DNA of 64,000 nt from Caulobacter sp. BP25 (GTDB taxonomy: Bacteria > Pseudomonadota > Alphaproteobacteria > Caulobacterales > Caulobacteraceae). The notes beneath the pieces are model-generated. The model had not been told where the DNA came from and searched no databases. It worked only from the letters and a program-made list of their open reading frames with translations. Within the stretch, counting starts at the first letter, position 1; every line of letters starts with the position of its first letter. The stretch is taken from the NCBI RefSeq assembly GCF_002737755.1, contig NZ_PEGH01000011.1, positions 93,131 to 157,130 of the forward strand, in the 5' to 3' direction. Below, one piece after another: positions 36,634 to 45,732 of the stretch. The position numbers and the translations under genes were made by a program.

Positions 36634-37338
36634 CTAGTCCAGGGCGGCGTCGACGAGCACCAGTTCGGCGTCTTCCAGGGCGGTGACGGTGATGACGTCC
36701 TCGTCCTTGATGCCGGCGCCGTCGCGGGCGTTCAGCCTGACGCCGTTGATCTCGACCGAGCCAACGGCCGGGACCAGGTAACCGCTACGATCCTTGCCCA
36801 GGGCGTAGGTGGTGCTTTCGCCCGCCTTCAGCGTCGCGCCCAGGACGCGGGCGTCGGTGCGGATCGGCAGGGCGTCGGCGTCTTCGGAAAAACCCGAGGC
36901 CAGGGTCACGAACTTGCCCGAGCGGTCGCCCTTGGGGAAAGGCTTGGCGCCCCACGACGGCGCGGCGCCGAAGGTCTTGGGCTCGATCCAGATTTGGAAG
37001 ATCCGGGTCGTTTCCGGCTCGAGATTGTATTCCGAGTGACGGATGCCCGTGCCTGCGCTCATCACCTGGACGTCACCGGCCACGGTGCGGCCCTTGTTGC
37101 CCAGGCTGTCTTGGTGGGTAATCGCGCCGTCGCGGACATAGGTGATGATCTCCATGTCGCTGTGCGGATGCGGCGGGAAACCGGTGTTGGAAGCGATCTC
37201 GTCGTCGTTCCAGACCCGCAAGGCGCCCCAGTTCATGTTGCGGGGGTCGTAGTAGCTGGCGAACGAGAAGTGGTGCTTGGCCTTCAGCCAACCGTGGTCG
37301 GCGCCGCCAAGTTTGTCGAACGGTCTGCGGTCGATCAT
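36634..37338 (-). CDS. Pirin family protein
   Basis: A 234-residue bicupin. Metal ligands are in [16 protein letters not shown] (His-x-His and Glu) and in [11 protein letters not shown]. The family start [20 protein letters not shown] is present. Some pirins (YhhW) are quercetin dioxygenases; others act as redox-responsive regulators. First gene of the pirin-wrbA pair; the ATG at 37338 was chosen at the family N-terminus, and a longer frame with no homology exists upstream. A LysR-type operator sits in the divergent region. Confidence 0.92.
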   Translation of the reverse strand: MIDRRPFDKLGGADHGWLKAKHHFSFASYYDPRNMNWGALRVWNDDEIASNTGFPPHPHSDMEIITYVRDGAITHQDSLGNKGRTVAGDVQVMSAGTGIRHSEYNLEPETTRIFQIWIEPKTFGAAPSWGAKPFPKGDRSGKFVTLASGFSEDADALPIRTDARVLGATLKAGESTTYALGKDRSGYLVPAVGSVEINGVRLNARDGAGIKDEDVITVTALEDAELVLVDAALD

Positions 37339-37425
37339 GGCTCTAACCTTTCTGTCTCTTTCGGAGCGGCGCCGCGTCGGCGCGTCCTGTTGAGGAGAAG
37401 ATAGGGGACCTGGCGGGAACCGAAA

Positions 37426-37453
37426 TGGAAACTGTTGAAACACATAGTTTCCA
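37426..37453. promoter_or_regulatory. Putative LysR operator between pirin and lysR genes
   Basis: TGGAAACT and AGTTTCCA form an 8-bp inverted repeat separated by 12 bases. Its place in the divergent pirin-LysR promoter region, 17 bases before the LysR start, fits control of both directions. Confidence 0.65.
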
Positions 37454-37469
37454 AAACTAAGCTACCGGC

Positions 37470-38372
37470 ATGTCCAAGCTTCCCGATCTCGAAGGCCTTG
37501 CCGTGTTCGCCAAGGTGGTGGAGCTGCGCTCGTTCGCCGCCGCCGCCGATGAGCTGGCCATGTCCAAGGCCACCGTCTCCAAGGCCGTGACCCGACTGGA
37601 AACGCGTCTGGGCGCGCGCCTGTTCAATCGCACCTCGCGGCGCCTGGCCCTGACCGACGCCGGCCAGTCCCTGGTCGAGCGCGCCACCCGCGTCCTGGCC
37701 GAGGCTCAGGCGGCGGAGGACGAGGCGTCCAGCCAATCCTCCGCGCCACGCGGCCTAGTCCGGATGGCCGTGCCGATGTCGCTGGGCATCACGACGCTTG
37801 GACCGGTGCTGCCGGCGTTCCTGGAGGCCTATCCTGAGGTCTCGATCGACCTGCACCTGTCGGACGCGACGATCGACCTGGTCGGCATGGGCTTCGATCT
37901 AGCCCTTCGCGTCGCGGCTCTGCCCGACAGCTCGCTGGTGGCGCGCCGCCTGCGAACGGTGAAGCGCCACCTGGTCGCCTCGCCGGCCTATTGGGATCAG
38001 CACGGCCGGCCTCATCATCCCGCCGATCTGGCCCAACATCGAGGCCTGACCTACGGCCACCAGTCCGTGCCCGAGACCTGGCGCTTCCAGAAGGGAAGCG
38101 AGGAGGCGGCGGTGCGACCCCGCTCGGTGATCCGCGCCAACAACGGCGACGCCCTGCTGCCCGCGCTGCTGGCTGGGACGGGCGTTGCGATGCTGCCTGA
38201 CTTTATCGTGGGGCCGGCCTTGGCCGATGGGCGATTGGAAGAGGTGCTGACCGACTGGCAGGGCGCGCCGATCGCCCTGCATCTGGTCATGCCGCCGGGC
38301 GGGCCCAGGCCCGCGCGGGTCGAGGCGTTGGCGACCTATCTGGCCAAGACCCTGAGCGCTTCTGGGCGGTAA
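37470..38372 (+). CDS. LysR-family transcriptional regulator
   Basis: A 300-residue regulator. The N-terminal winged helix-turn-helix (LEGLAVFAKVVELRSFAAAA, then MSKATVSKAVTRLETRLGAR and LFNRTSRRLALTDAGQSL) is followed by an effector-binding domain (about 90-295) with VRMAVPMSLGITTLGPVLPA. By the LysR rule it controls itself and the divergent pirin-wrbA pair, probably in response to an electrophile, quinone or redox stress (inference from the neighbour genes). Standard length. Confidence 0.93.
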   Translation: MSKLPDLEGLAVFAKVVELRSFAAAADELAMSKATVSKAVTRLETRLGARLFNRTSRRLALTDAGQSLVERATRVLAEAQAAEDEASSQSSAPRGLVRMAVPMSLGITTLGPVLPAFLEAYPEVSIDLHLSDATIDLVGMGFDLALRVAALPDSSLVARRLRTVKRHLVASPAYWDQHGRPHHPADLAQHRGLTYGHQSVPETWRFQKGSEEAAVRPRSVIRANNGDALLPALLAGTGVAMLPDFIVGPALADGRLEEVLTDWQGAPIALHLVMPPGGPRPARVEALATYLAKTLSASGR

Positions 38373-38399
38373 GGGCGCGCGCTCCTGTCCGGCGCGGCT

Positions 38400-39995
38400 T
38401 TAAAGGCTCGCGACCTGGGTCGGCGTGAGGGCGGACAACTGCAGCGGCGACATGGCCGCGATATTGGTCGTTGAGAGCGCGGCCAGCTGAGCCAGGGTCA
38501 GTCCTGGGATCTGCAAGGGCGTCAGATAGCCGATCTGGGTGGTGGTGAGGCTGGCGATCACGGTCGTGGCCAGAGACCCCAGTTGGGTCCCGGTGAGGCC
38601 TTGGACCTGGGTGGCGCTGAACTGGGCGAAAGAGGCCGGCGTCAAGCTGCGCATCTGATAGGGCGACAATCCCCTCAGAGCGGTCGTCGTCAGCGGCGCC
38701 ACCTGGGTTGGCGTCAGGCTCGCCAGGTTCGTCACCGAAATCCCACCCATTTGCCCAGGCGAAAGCGCCGCCAGCTGGGTATTGGTGAACTCGGCGATGT
38801 CGCTGGACGTGAGCGCGCCGAACTGGGTCGCCGTCAGTCCGCCCAGCTGTGTGGTCGACAGGGCCTGAACCGCAGTAGCGTCCAAGCTGACAATGTTGGT
38901 GGCCGAGAGGCCGCCCAGCTGAGTGGAAGTCAGGCGCAGGATCTGGGTGCTGGAGAGCTCGGCGAAGTCCGTGGTCGTCAGGCCGCCCATCTGGGTGCTG
39001 GTCAGGGCCGCCAACTGGGTCGCGGTCAGAGCCGCGACCTGGGTGGCGTCCAGGGCGCTAAGGTTGGTCGTCGACAGGGCCGCTATCTGGGTGGCGGTAA
39101 AGCCGGCCACCTGGGTCGTGGTTAGTTTCGAGAAGTCGGTCGCGGTCAAACCGGCCAGCTGGGTGGGCGTCAAGCTGGCGAGCTGCGTGGATTTCAGCGT
39201 GGACACCTGGGTCGCCGACAGGCCGCCGAAGCCTTCCGCGCTCAGTCCCGCAAGCTGGGTCGCGTTCAGCCCCGCGACCTGGGTATCGGAGAAGGTGCTG
39301 GTCTGCGTGCGTGACAGGCCGCTCAGCTGGGTCGCCGAAAGAAGGGCCAGGTCGGTATCGAGGTCGGCGATCTGGGTCGTCGACAGGGCGCTCACCTGGG
39401 TTTGGGTCAGGCCCTGCAGCTGCGTGGCGGTCAAGCCGGCGAACTGGGTCGCGTCCAGGGCCGGGATAAGCGTTGAGGCCAACGCGCCGATCTGCGAGGC
39501 CGAAAGGGCCTGAAGCTGGTTGGCCGACAGCTCGCCGAGATCGCCGGCGCTCATCGCCTGAATCTGCGCGCTGGTCAGGTTCTTCAGCTGGGTCGGGTCC
39601 AGGGCGCCGATCTGGGTGGAGTCCAGCGCGATGAAGTGCGTGGTGTCGAGCGCGCCGATCTGGGTGGCGCTCAGAGAGTCCATGCGGTCGGCGTCCAGCT
39701 TGGCCAACTGGGTGGAGGTCAGGGCGTTGAGCTGGGCGCCGCTAAAGGCGGCCAGTTGCTCGGCGTCGAAGATCAGGGTGGGCGCGAAGGCCGGGATTTG
39801 GGCCGCCGTCAGTCCCTTGACGGCCGTGTTCGACAAGGCCGAGACCTGGGTGGCGGTGAGCCCCGCCAGGGTGGTGTTGGAGAGGACCGCGACCTGGGTG
39901 GAGACCAGGCCTTCCAGATTGGTCGTCGTCAGGCCCTGAATTGTCGTCGCCGACAGGGCCGAGATCTGCGACGTGGACAGGTACGAAATCGGCAC
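38400..39995 (-). CDS. Octapeptide-repeat protein, 531 aa
   Basis: Nearly the whole protein is about 65 repeats of eight residues, pattern L-[S/T/D]-x-T-[Q/N/D]-[L/I/V/F]-x-[A/G/S]; for example LTATQLAA, LTSTQMGG, LSSTQILR. Leu at position 1 is almost invariant, Thr at 4 and Gln at 5 strongly preferred. Breaks are rare: one insert at about 77-83 (LIFDAE) and one seven-residue unit. No signal peptide or membrane segment. The GTG at 39995 has GGAGAG 10 bases upstream and is preferred; a TTG at 40013 in frame is an alternative. The fold is probably a solenoid. It lies 95 bases after an Hsp70-family gene on the same strand. Function unknown. Confidence 0.85.
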   Translation of the reverse strand: MPISYLSTSQISALSATTIQGLTTTNLEGLVSTQVAVLSNTTLAGLTATQVSALSNTAVKGLTAAQIPAFAPTLIFDAEQLAAFSGAQLNALTSTQLAKLDADRMDSLSATQIGALDTTHFIALDSTQIGALDPTQLKNLTSAQIQAMSAGDLGELSANQLQALSASQIGALASTLIPALDATQFAGLTATQLQGLTQTQVSALSTTQIADLDTDLALLSATQLSGLSRTQTSTFSDTQVAGLNATQLAGLSAEGFGGLSATQVSTLKSTQLASLTPTQLAGLTATDFSKLTTTQVAGFTATQIAALSTTNLSALDATQVAALTATQLAALTSTQMGGLTTTDFAELSSTQILRLTSTQLGGLSATNIVSLDATAVQALSTTQLGGLTATQFGALTSSDIAEFTNTQLAALSPGQMGGISVTNLASLTPTQVAPLTTTALRGLSPYQMRSLTPASFAQFSATQVQGLTGTQLGSLATTVIASLTTTQIGYLTPLQIPGLTLAQLAALSTTNIAAMSPLQLSALTPTQVASL

Positions 39996-40090
39996 TGGAC
40001 TCGCTCTCTCCAAAGGTCGCGACGCGAATCGTTCGCGTCAACCTTAGGGCAAAGCGGCGATAGCGGCCATGCGACCAAACCGTCGGGCGG

Positions 40091-41395
40091 TCAGCCGACC
40101 CGCATGGTCCAGAGGTCCAGGTCAGCTTCACGGCCGATCAGGGCCAGTCCTGAAGCGATCGACTCGAACTCGCCGCCGCTCTCGATCTTGCTAGCCCCAA
40201 ACCGGCGCAGGAAGATGTCGCGCACCGCCGGCACGAACGAGCTGCCGCCGGTCAGGAACACGCGATCAACGCCGTTTTCCGACAAGCCGGCGCGCTCCAA
40301 CGCCTCGGCCACGGCGCCTTCTATGGCGGCCAGCTCGGGCGCGATCCAGCCCTCGAACTCGCTCCGCGCGACCTGTTTTTCGATCCGGACAGAGCCCGCC
40401 TCGAAATGGAACGTCGCCTCGTCGTGGCTGGACAGCGCCTCCTTCAGCGCAGAAACGGAGCGGTAGAGCGCATAGCCGTGATTGCCGTCCAGCACCTCGA
40501 TCAGGGCGGCGATCTTGTCCGGCTCGACGGCGGTGCGTTCCAGCGCCCTGATGTCGCGCATATCCTTGGACGCGCGCAGCAGCGCCAGCTGGTCCCAGCG
40601 GGCGAAGGCGGCGTAGTAGCGCTGCGGGATCGGCAGTCTGTTCGAGAACGAGCGGTACTCCGACCCCTTGCCCAGCTCGGGCGAGACCAACTGGTCGATG
40701 ATGCGGTAGTCGAAAGCGTCGCCGGCCAGGCCAACGCCCGAGCGCGACAGCGGCGTCGAACGCAGCGTCCCGTCCGCCGCGCGCTCGAACCGCACCAGCG
40801 AGAAGTCCGAGGTGCCGCCGCCGAAATCGGCGACCAGCACCGTGGCGTCCTGCTTGAGCTGACGGGCGAAGAAGAACGCCGCGCCGACCGGCTCATAGGC
40901 GTAGCGGATGTCGGTGAAGCCGAGCCGCTCGAACGCCGCCTCATAGCGGGTCAGGGCCAGGTTCTCGTTCGGCGAGCTTCCGGCGAAGGTCACGGGACGG
41001 CCGACGATGATCCTGGGCGGCAAGTCGCCCATCTGCGCGCCGGCGTGCTCGCGCAGACGCAGCAGGAACGCCGCCAGCAGGTCCTCGAACTGGTAGCGCT
41101 TGTCCAGGATCCGCGTCTCGGTGAAGGCGGCGGAAGCGGCGAAGGTTTTGAACGACTGGATGAAGCGCGTCTCCAGCGGTTCCTCCAGATAGGCCTCGAT
41201 GGCCCAGGGGCCGGCCTCGACTACGCGCTCGCCCTGAACGCTGTGAAAGCTCAGCGCCGAGCGAAAGGCGAAGAGATCGCGGTTGTCGATTGTGAAACGG
41301 ACGAGGCGCGCGTGATCGTCGCCATGCGTCATCGAGACGACGGTGTTGGTGGTGCCAAAGTCGACGCCGATGGTCGGCTCTGTCGCGGCCGTCAT
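40091..41395 (-). CDS. Hsp70-family (YegD-like) ATPase
   Basis: A 434-residue actin/Hsp70-fold protein lacking a full substrate-binding domain. Phosphate 1 motif GVDFGTTNTVVS is at residues 9-20, phosphate 2 ADFGGGTSDFSLVRFE near 195, and the adenosine motif FLTGGSSFVPAVRDIF near 392-407. This is the size and layout of YegD and similar orphan chaperone-like ATPases. No DnaJ or GrpE partner is nearby. The next gene on the same strand is the octapeptide-repeat protein, a plausible client (inference). ATG start at 41395. Confidence 0.9.
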   Translation of the reverse strand: MTAATEPTIGVDFGTTNTVVSMTHGDDHARLVRFTIDNRDLFAFRSALSFHSVQGERVVEAGPWAIEAYLEEPLETRFIQSFKTFAASAAFTETRILDKRYQFEDLLAAFLLRLREHAGAQMGDLPPRIIVGRPVTFAGSSPNENLALTRYEAAFERLGFTDIRYAYEPVGAAFFFARQLKQDATVLVADFGGGTSDFSLVRFERAADGTLRSTPLSRSGVGLAGDAFDYRIIDQLVSPELGKGSEYRSFSNRLPIPQRYYAAFARWDQLALLRASKDMRDIRALERTAVEPDKIAALIEVLDGNHGYALYRSVSALKEALSSHDEATFHFEAGSVRIEKQVARSEFEGWIAPELAAIEGAVAEALERAGLSENGVDRVFLTGGSSFVPAVRDIFLRRFGASKIESGGEFESIASGLALIGREADLDLWTMRVG

Positions 41396-41524
41396 GGAGG
41401 GCTCGATCGGTTTGGGGCGGAAGGGCCGTGCGTCGTAGCGTCTTCCGCTGCCGCGTCAAGATCGGCCGGTTGACTAAAGCTCGGGCGTCGGCTCGAAGAG
41501 GCGCGAACAAGCAGCGGGCGAGCC

Positions 41525-42706
41525 TTGGAAAATTTCGACGTCTTGGTGATCGGCGCGGGCGCGGCCGGCATGATGTGCGCCATCGAAGCGGGCAAGCGCG
41601 GGCGCTCGGTGCTCGTTATCGACCACGCCAAGGCGCCGGGCGAGAAGATCCGCATCAGCGGCGGCGGGCGGTGCAACTTCACCAACACTGGCGCGTCGAT
41701 TCATAACTTCCTGTCGGCGAACCCGAAGTTCGCCTTGTCAGCCCTTCGTCGCTATCGCCCCAAGGACTTCATCGCCTTGGTCGAGCAGTACGGCATCGCC
41801 TATCACGAAAAGACCCTGGGCCAGCTCTTCTGCGACGGCTCGGCCAAGCAGATCATCACGATGCTGCTGACCGAGATGAAGGCCGCCGGCGTGGCCTTGC
41901 GGCTCGAGACCGGCGTGCAGAGTGTGGCCAAGACCGAGGGCGGCTTCGAGGTCGCGCTGTCGTCCGGTCCGGTTCGCTGCGCCTCGCTGGTCATCGCCAG
42001 CGGCGGCAAGTCGATCCCGAAGATGGGCGCCACGGGCCTCGGCTACGACATCGCCAAACAGTTTGGGCTGAACATCGTCGAGACGCGGCCCGCGCTCGTG
42101 CCCCTGACCTTCGAGGCCGGCATGCTGGCGCGGCTGACGCCGCTGTCGGGCGTGGCGCTGGACGCCGTGGTCGCCCACGGCAAGACCAAGTTCCGCGAAG
42201 GGATGTTGTTCACCCATCGGGGTCTCTCGGGCCCCTCGATCCTGCAGATTTCGTCCTACTGGCGCGAGGGCGACGAGGTCCGGGTCGATATGGCCCCCGG
42301 CGTCGACGCCCTGGCCGCGCTGAAGACGGCCCGCACCGCTACGCCGCGCCAGGCGGTGGCGACGGTGCTGGCGACCCTGCTGCCCAAGCGCGTCGCCCAG
42401 GCGATCGCCGAAGAAGAGGCCTCCGATAAGGGTAATATCGCCGACTGTTCGGACAAGGTGCTGGGCCGGCTGGCCGGAGCGGTCAACGCCTGGACCTTCA
42501 AGCCGGTGGGCTCGGAAGGCTATCGCACGGCGGAAGTGACTCTGGGTGGGGTCGACACCGACGACCTGGATTCCAGGTCGCTCGAGGCCAAGGCCGTTCC
42601 GGGGCTCTATTTCATCGGCGAGGTGGTCGATGTCACCGGCTGGCTGGGCGGGTATAACTTCCAGTGGGCCTGGGCGTCGGGCTGGAGCGCCGGGCAGGCG
42701 GTTTAG
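41525..42706 (+). CDS. NAD(P)/FAD-dependent oxidoreductase (HI0933/YhiN family)
   Basis: A 393-residue flavoprotein. The FAD-binding loop VLVIGAGAAGMMCAIEAGKRG is at residues 5-25, the GGGRCNFTN motif near 50-58, the SGGKSIPKMGATGLGYDIA block near 159-177, and the terminal GEVVDVTGWLGGYNFQWAWASG fits the family exactly. The TTG start at 41525 gives LENFDVLVIGAG. The family's reaction is not established. The stop codon abuts the first arm of a palindromic repeat. It is divergent from the Hsp70-family gene. Confidence 0.9.
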   Translation: MENFDVLVIGAGAAGMMCAIEAGKRGRSVLVIDHAKAPGEKIRISGGGRCNFTNTGASIHNFLSANPKFALSALRRYRPKDFIALVEQYGIAYHEKTLGQLFCDGSAKQIITMLLTEMKAAGVALRLETGVQSVAKTEGGFEVALSSGPVRCASLVIASGGKSIPKMGATGLGYDIAKQFGLNIVETRPALVPLTFEAGMLARLTPLSGVALDAVVAHGKTKFREGMLFTHRGLSGPSILQISSYWREGDEVRVDMAPGVDALAALKTARTATPRQAVATVLATLLPKRVAQAIAEEEASDKGNIADCSDKVLGRLAGAVNAWTFKPVGSEGYRTAEVTLGGVDTDDLDSRSLEAKAVPGLYFIGEVVDVTGWLGGYNFQWAWASGWSAGQAV

Positions 42707-42826
42707 TCACTTGCCCCCTCCGCGCTTCGCGCTCCTCCCCCATAGGGGGAAGAAGGATCGCGCGCACCTTCCGCCCCCTATGGGGGCCGGACGACCTGCG
42801 AAGCAGGTCAGGTGGGGGCAAGTGAC
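42706..42826. repeat. Palindromic intergenic repeat (REP-like)
   Basis: GTCACTTGCCCCC at 42706-42718 and GGGGGCAAGTGAC at 42814-42826 are perfect complements, flanking inner stems. The unit fills the space between the convergent flavoprotein and helicase genes. Confidence 0.85.
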
Positions 42827-42834
42827 CGCTCTAA

Positions 42835-45039
42835 CTACTTCTTCTTGAACGGCTTGCCCGCAGGCTTGGCGTCGAAGCTCTTGGCCTTGAAGGGCTTGGG
42901 GCCCTTGAACGGCTTGGCCGGGCCATCGCCGTCGCGCTTGCGGGCGTAGGGCTTCGAATAGGGCTTCGGGCCAGCGGCGTTGTCGCTGAAGCTCTTTTTG
43001 AACGGCTTCTTGGGGCCGTCGCCGTCCGCGCGCGGAGCGCGGGGCTTGTACTCGCGCGGCGCGTCGGCGCCGGCCTCGTGGCGCGGCTTGAAGGCGCGCT
43101 TGGGAGCGCCTTCCGAGTCCTGGGGCGAGTAGGGGCGGGGCGCGTCATTGTCGCGCGGGGCGCGGCGGGGCTTGTAGTCGCCCTTGGGCTCCTCGCCACG
43201 GCCATAGGGCTTGGCGTTGCTGAAGCCGTCGGCGCCGAAGTTGGACGGACGCGGCGTGTGATCGCGCGAGCCCGGCGCATTGGCGCGCGGCGGACGCGGG
43301 CCATCCTCACGGGGCGCGCGCGGCTTGTACTCGCGCGGACCATCGTTGTCGCCGCGAGGGGCGCGCGGCGCATATTCCCGGCGCGGACCGGCTTCACGCG
43401 GCGCGGGCGCCGTGGTCGGGGTGATCGAGACGTCCTCGCGCACGGTGGTCTGCACCGCCGCGCCGAACTTGGTCGCCGCCTCGGCCGAGATCTCGAACTT
43501 GGTGTCGTAGTCGAAGATCCGGATCGCGCCGATGTCCTTCTTGGTGATGTGGCCCAGGCGGCAGATCATCGGGATCAGCCACTTGGGATCGGCGTTGCCG
43601 CGACGGCCGACGCTGATGCGGAACCACTCCGAACCGTCCATGCTGACGCGCGGCTCGCGCTCGGGGCGCTCGGGGCGCTCGCCCGGCTCGCCGGTGCGCG
43701 AGCGCGGACCCGGATCGGCGCCGTGACGCGGATCGTCATAGATGTCTTCCGGCGAGGGCAGCTTGGCGCGGCGCGTGCGGATCAGGGCGGCGGCGATCTC
43801 GACCGGCGTGCGCTTGGCTAGCATGGCCTCGGCCAGGGCGATGTCCTCTTCGGTCGAGGTCTCGGCGAAGATCGGGTCCTCGAGCAGGCGCTCCTGGTCC
43901 TTCTCACGGATCGAGTCGGCGCTGGGCGCGCCGCCCCATTCGGCCTCGACGCCGGCGGCGTACAGCAGTTGCTCGGCCTTGCGGCGGCGGGTGTAGGGAA
44001 CGACCAGGGCGCTGACGCCCTTCTTGCCCGCGCGGCCGGTGCGGCCCGAACGGTGCAGGAGCGTGGCCTTGTTGATCGGCAGTTCGGCGTGAATCACCAG
44101 GCCCAGGTCGGGAAGGTCCAGACCGCGCGCGGCGACGTCGGTGGCGACGCAGACGCGGGCGTGGCCGTCGCGAAGCGCCTGCAGGGCGTCGGCGCGTTCA
44201 CGCTGCGACAGCTCGCCCGACAGGCCGACGACGGCGAAGCCGCGCTCGCGCAGCTTAGCGTGCATCGAGCGGACGCTTTCGCGGGTGTTGGCGAACACCA
44301 GGGCCCCGGGAGCCTCGAAGAAGCGCAGCAGGTTGACGACGGCGTGCTCGACCTCGTTGGGGGCCACGCGCACGGCGCGATATTCGATGTCGCGGTGCGG
44401 CTCATTGCGGCCGATGGTGTCGATGCGAACGGCGTCGTTCTGATAGCGCTTGGCCAGCTCGACGATGTCGCGGGCCAGGGTGGCCGAGAACAGCAGGGTG
44501 CGACGCTCGGCCGGGGCGGCGTCGAGGATGAACTCCAGGTCTTCGCGGAAGCCCATGTCCAGCATCTCGTCGGCCTCGTCGAGGACGGCGACTTGCAGCT
44601 TGGACAGGTCTAGGTGGCCGCGCTCGATGTGGTCGCGCAGGCGCCCCGGCGTGCCGACGACGATGTGGGCGCCGTAGTTCAGCGCGCGTTGTTCACGACG
44701 GGCGTCCATGCCGCCGACGCAATTGACGACGACGGCCTTGGCCTCGGCGTAGAGCCAAGTCAGCTCGCGATTGACCTGCATGGCCAGTTCGCGGGTCGGG
44801 GCGATGACCAGGGCCAGGGGCTCGGCGGCCTGGCCGAAGGTCTCGGCCTCGCCTAGCAGGGTCGGAGCGGCCGCGAGGCCGAAGGCGACGGTCTTGCCCG
44901 AGCCGGTCTGGGCGCTGACCAGAAGGTCGCGATCGGTGGCGTCGGCGGCCAGCACGGCGGCTTGGACGGGGGTGGGCTCGGCGTAACCCTGAGCAGAGAG
45001 GGCCCGCTCAAGAGCGGGGTGGGAGGCGGGGAAGGGCAT
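42835..45039 (-). CDS. DEAD-box RNA helicase with DbpA-type RNA-binding domain and basic tail
   Basis: A 734-residue protein. The helicase core holds the Q motif, AQTGSGKT (Walker A, near 48-55), PTRELAMQV, DEADEMLDMG (motif II) and SATLA. Core 2 has VATDVAARGLD and HRSGRTGRAG. A DbpA-like RNA-binding domain follows at about 470-545 (DGSEWFRISVGRRGNADPKW). The last 180 residues are Arg/Pro/Lys-rich repeats (for example PREYKPRAPR) ending KPFKKK, a disordered RNA-binding tail. It acts in RNA unwinding, ribosome biogenesis or cold adaptation. The ATG at 45039 gives MPFPASHPALERAL; a GTG 33 bases upstream is an alternative. Confidence 0.93.
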   Translation of the reverse strand: MPFPASHPALERALSAQGYAEPTPVQAAVLAADATDRDLLVSAQTGSGKTVAFGLAAAPTLLGEAETFGQAAEPLALVIAPTRELAMQVNRELTWLYAEAKAVVVNCVGGMDARREQRALNYGAHIVVGTPGRLRDHIERGHLDLSKLQVAVLDEADEMLDMGFREDLEFILDAAPAERRTLLFSATLARDIVELAKRYQNDAVRIDTIGRNEPHRDIEYRAVRVAPNEVEHAVVNLLRFFEAPGALVFANTRESVRSMHAKLRERGFAVVGLSGELSQRERADALQALRDGHARVCVATDVAARGLDLPDLGLVIHAELPINKATLLHRSGRTGRAGKKGVSALVVPYTRRRKAEQLLYAAGVEAEWGGAPSADSIREKDQERLLEDPIFAETSTEEDIALAEAMLAKRTPVEIAAALIRTRRAKLPSPEDIYDDPRHGADPGPRSRTGEPGERPERPEREPRVSMDGSEWFRISVGRRGNADPKWLIPMICRLGHITKKDIGAIRIFDYDTKFEISAEAATKFGAAVQTTVREDVSITPTTAPAPREAGPRREYAPRAPRGDNDGPREYKPRAPREDGPRPPRANAPGSRDHTPRPSNFGADGFSNAKPYGRGEEPKGDYKPRRAPRDNDAPRPYSPQDSEGAPKRAFKPRHEAGADAPREYKPRAPRADGDGPKKPFKKSFSDNAAGPKPYSKPYARKRDGDGPAKPFKGPKPFKAKSFDAKPAGKPFKKK

Positions 45040-45277
45040 ATGGGTCCAATTCACGTCTGCGGCCGCGCACACACAACACGCGCGGCTCGCGCCATGACCA
45101 AATCGGGCCCCTTTGAAGCCTTGAACGCTTCCCTCGGACCGCTGCTTGGTCGAATTCCAACAAAAATAGCCCCCTTCCGCCGCCGAAGCGACACGAAGGG
45201 GGCTCGATGAGCGGCCTTATGCGCTTGTTGCGGTGCAAAAAGCAAGGGCGGCGCGATAGAAGGGCGTTTGCCGCCGT

Positions 45278-45712
45278 TCAGGCGATGCTGGCGTCTTCCC
45301 GGCGGCGGGCCGTCAGCTCGCCGGCCAAGCGCGCGACGCCGGCGGTCAGCAGGCCCAGCATCGCCATCATCAGGGCCTCGGCCAGGCCGGGCGCCAGCAC
45401 CGGCAGGCTGGGCGTTACGCCAAGGTTGGCCACGCCGACGGCGCCGGCCAGCAGGGTGTAGGCCGCCGCCGCGAAGCCCAAAGGAAGGGCGCTGCGGGCG
45501 ATCGCGTTCAACCACTTCGTGTCGCGTCTGGCGAGAGCGAGGCCGGGTCCTGCGACGAGACCTGCCAACAGGATGATGGCGATCAGCTTCACGGGGACAG
45601 CGGCGTTGGAGAAGACGGAGACCAGGGTGAGCGACTTCTCCGTCGCGGCCTGGGCCGGCGTGTCGAGAAATAGCGCGCCGAGCGCGGCGAAGGTGACGTG
45701 AGACAGACGCAT
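45278..45712 (-). CDS. Hypothetical membrane protein, 144 aa
   Basis: A signal sequence (MRLSHVTFAALGALFLDTPAQA, cleavage after AQA) precedes three hydrophobic segments at about 38-58, 72-95 and 108-125, so the protein is in the inner membrane with a periplasmic N-terminus. The short soluble links (ARRDTKWLNAIARS) are basic. The 3' end reads ARLAGELTARRREDASIA. The ribosome site AAAAGGAG is very good. No family is recognised. Upstream lie two TTAC-N4-GTAA dyads, the BlaI/MecI-type operator form, so expression is probably repressed under normal conditions. Confidence 0.75.
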   Translation of the reverse strand: MRLSHVTFAALGALFLDTPAQAATEKSLTLVSVFSNAAVPVKLIAIILLAGLVAGPGLALARRDTKWLNAIARSALPLGFAAAAYTLLAGAVGVANLGVTPSLPVLAPGLAEALMMAMLGLLTAGVARLAGELTARRREDASIA

Positions 45713-45732
45713 GGCGATCTCCTTTTGAATGA

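Noticed and set aside
38400..39995. 24-bp periodic DNA considered as a CRISPR or satellite array
   Set aside because: The period is codon-based within an open frame and the units vary; no identical repeats with unique spacers.
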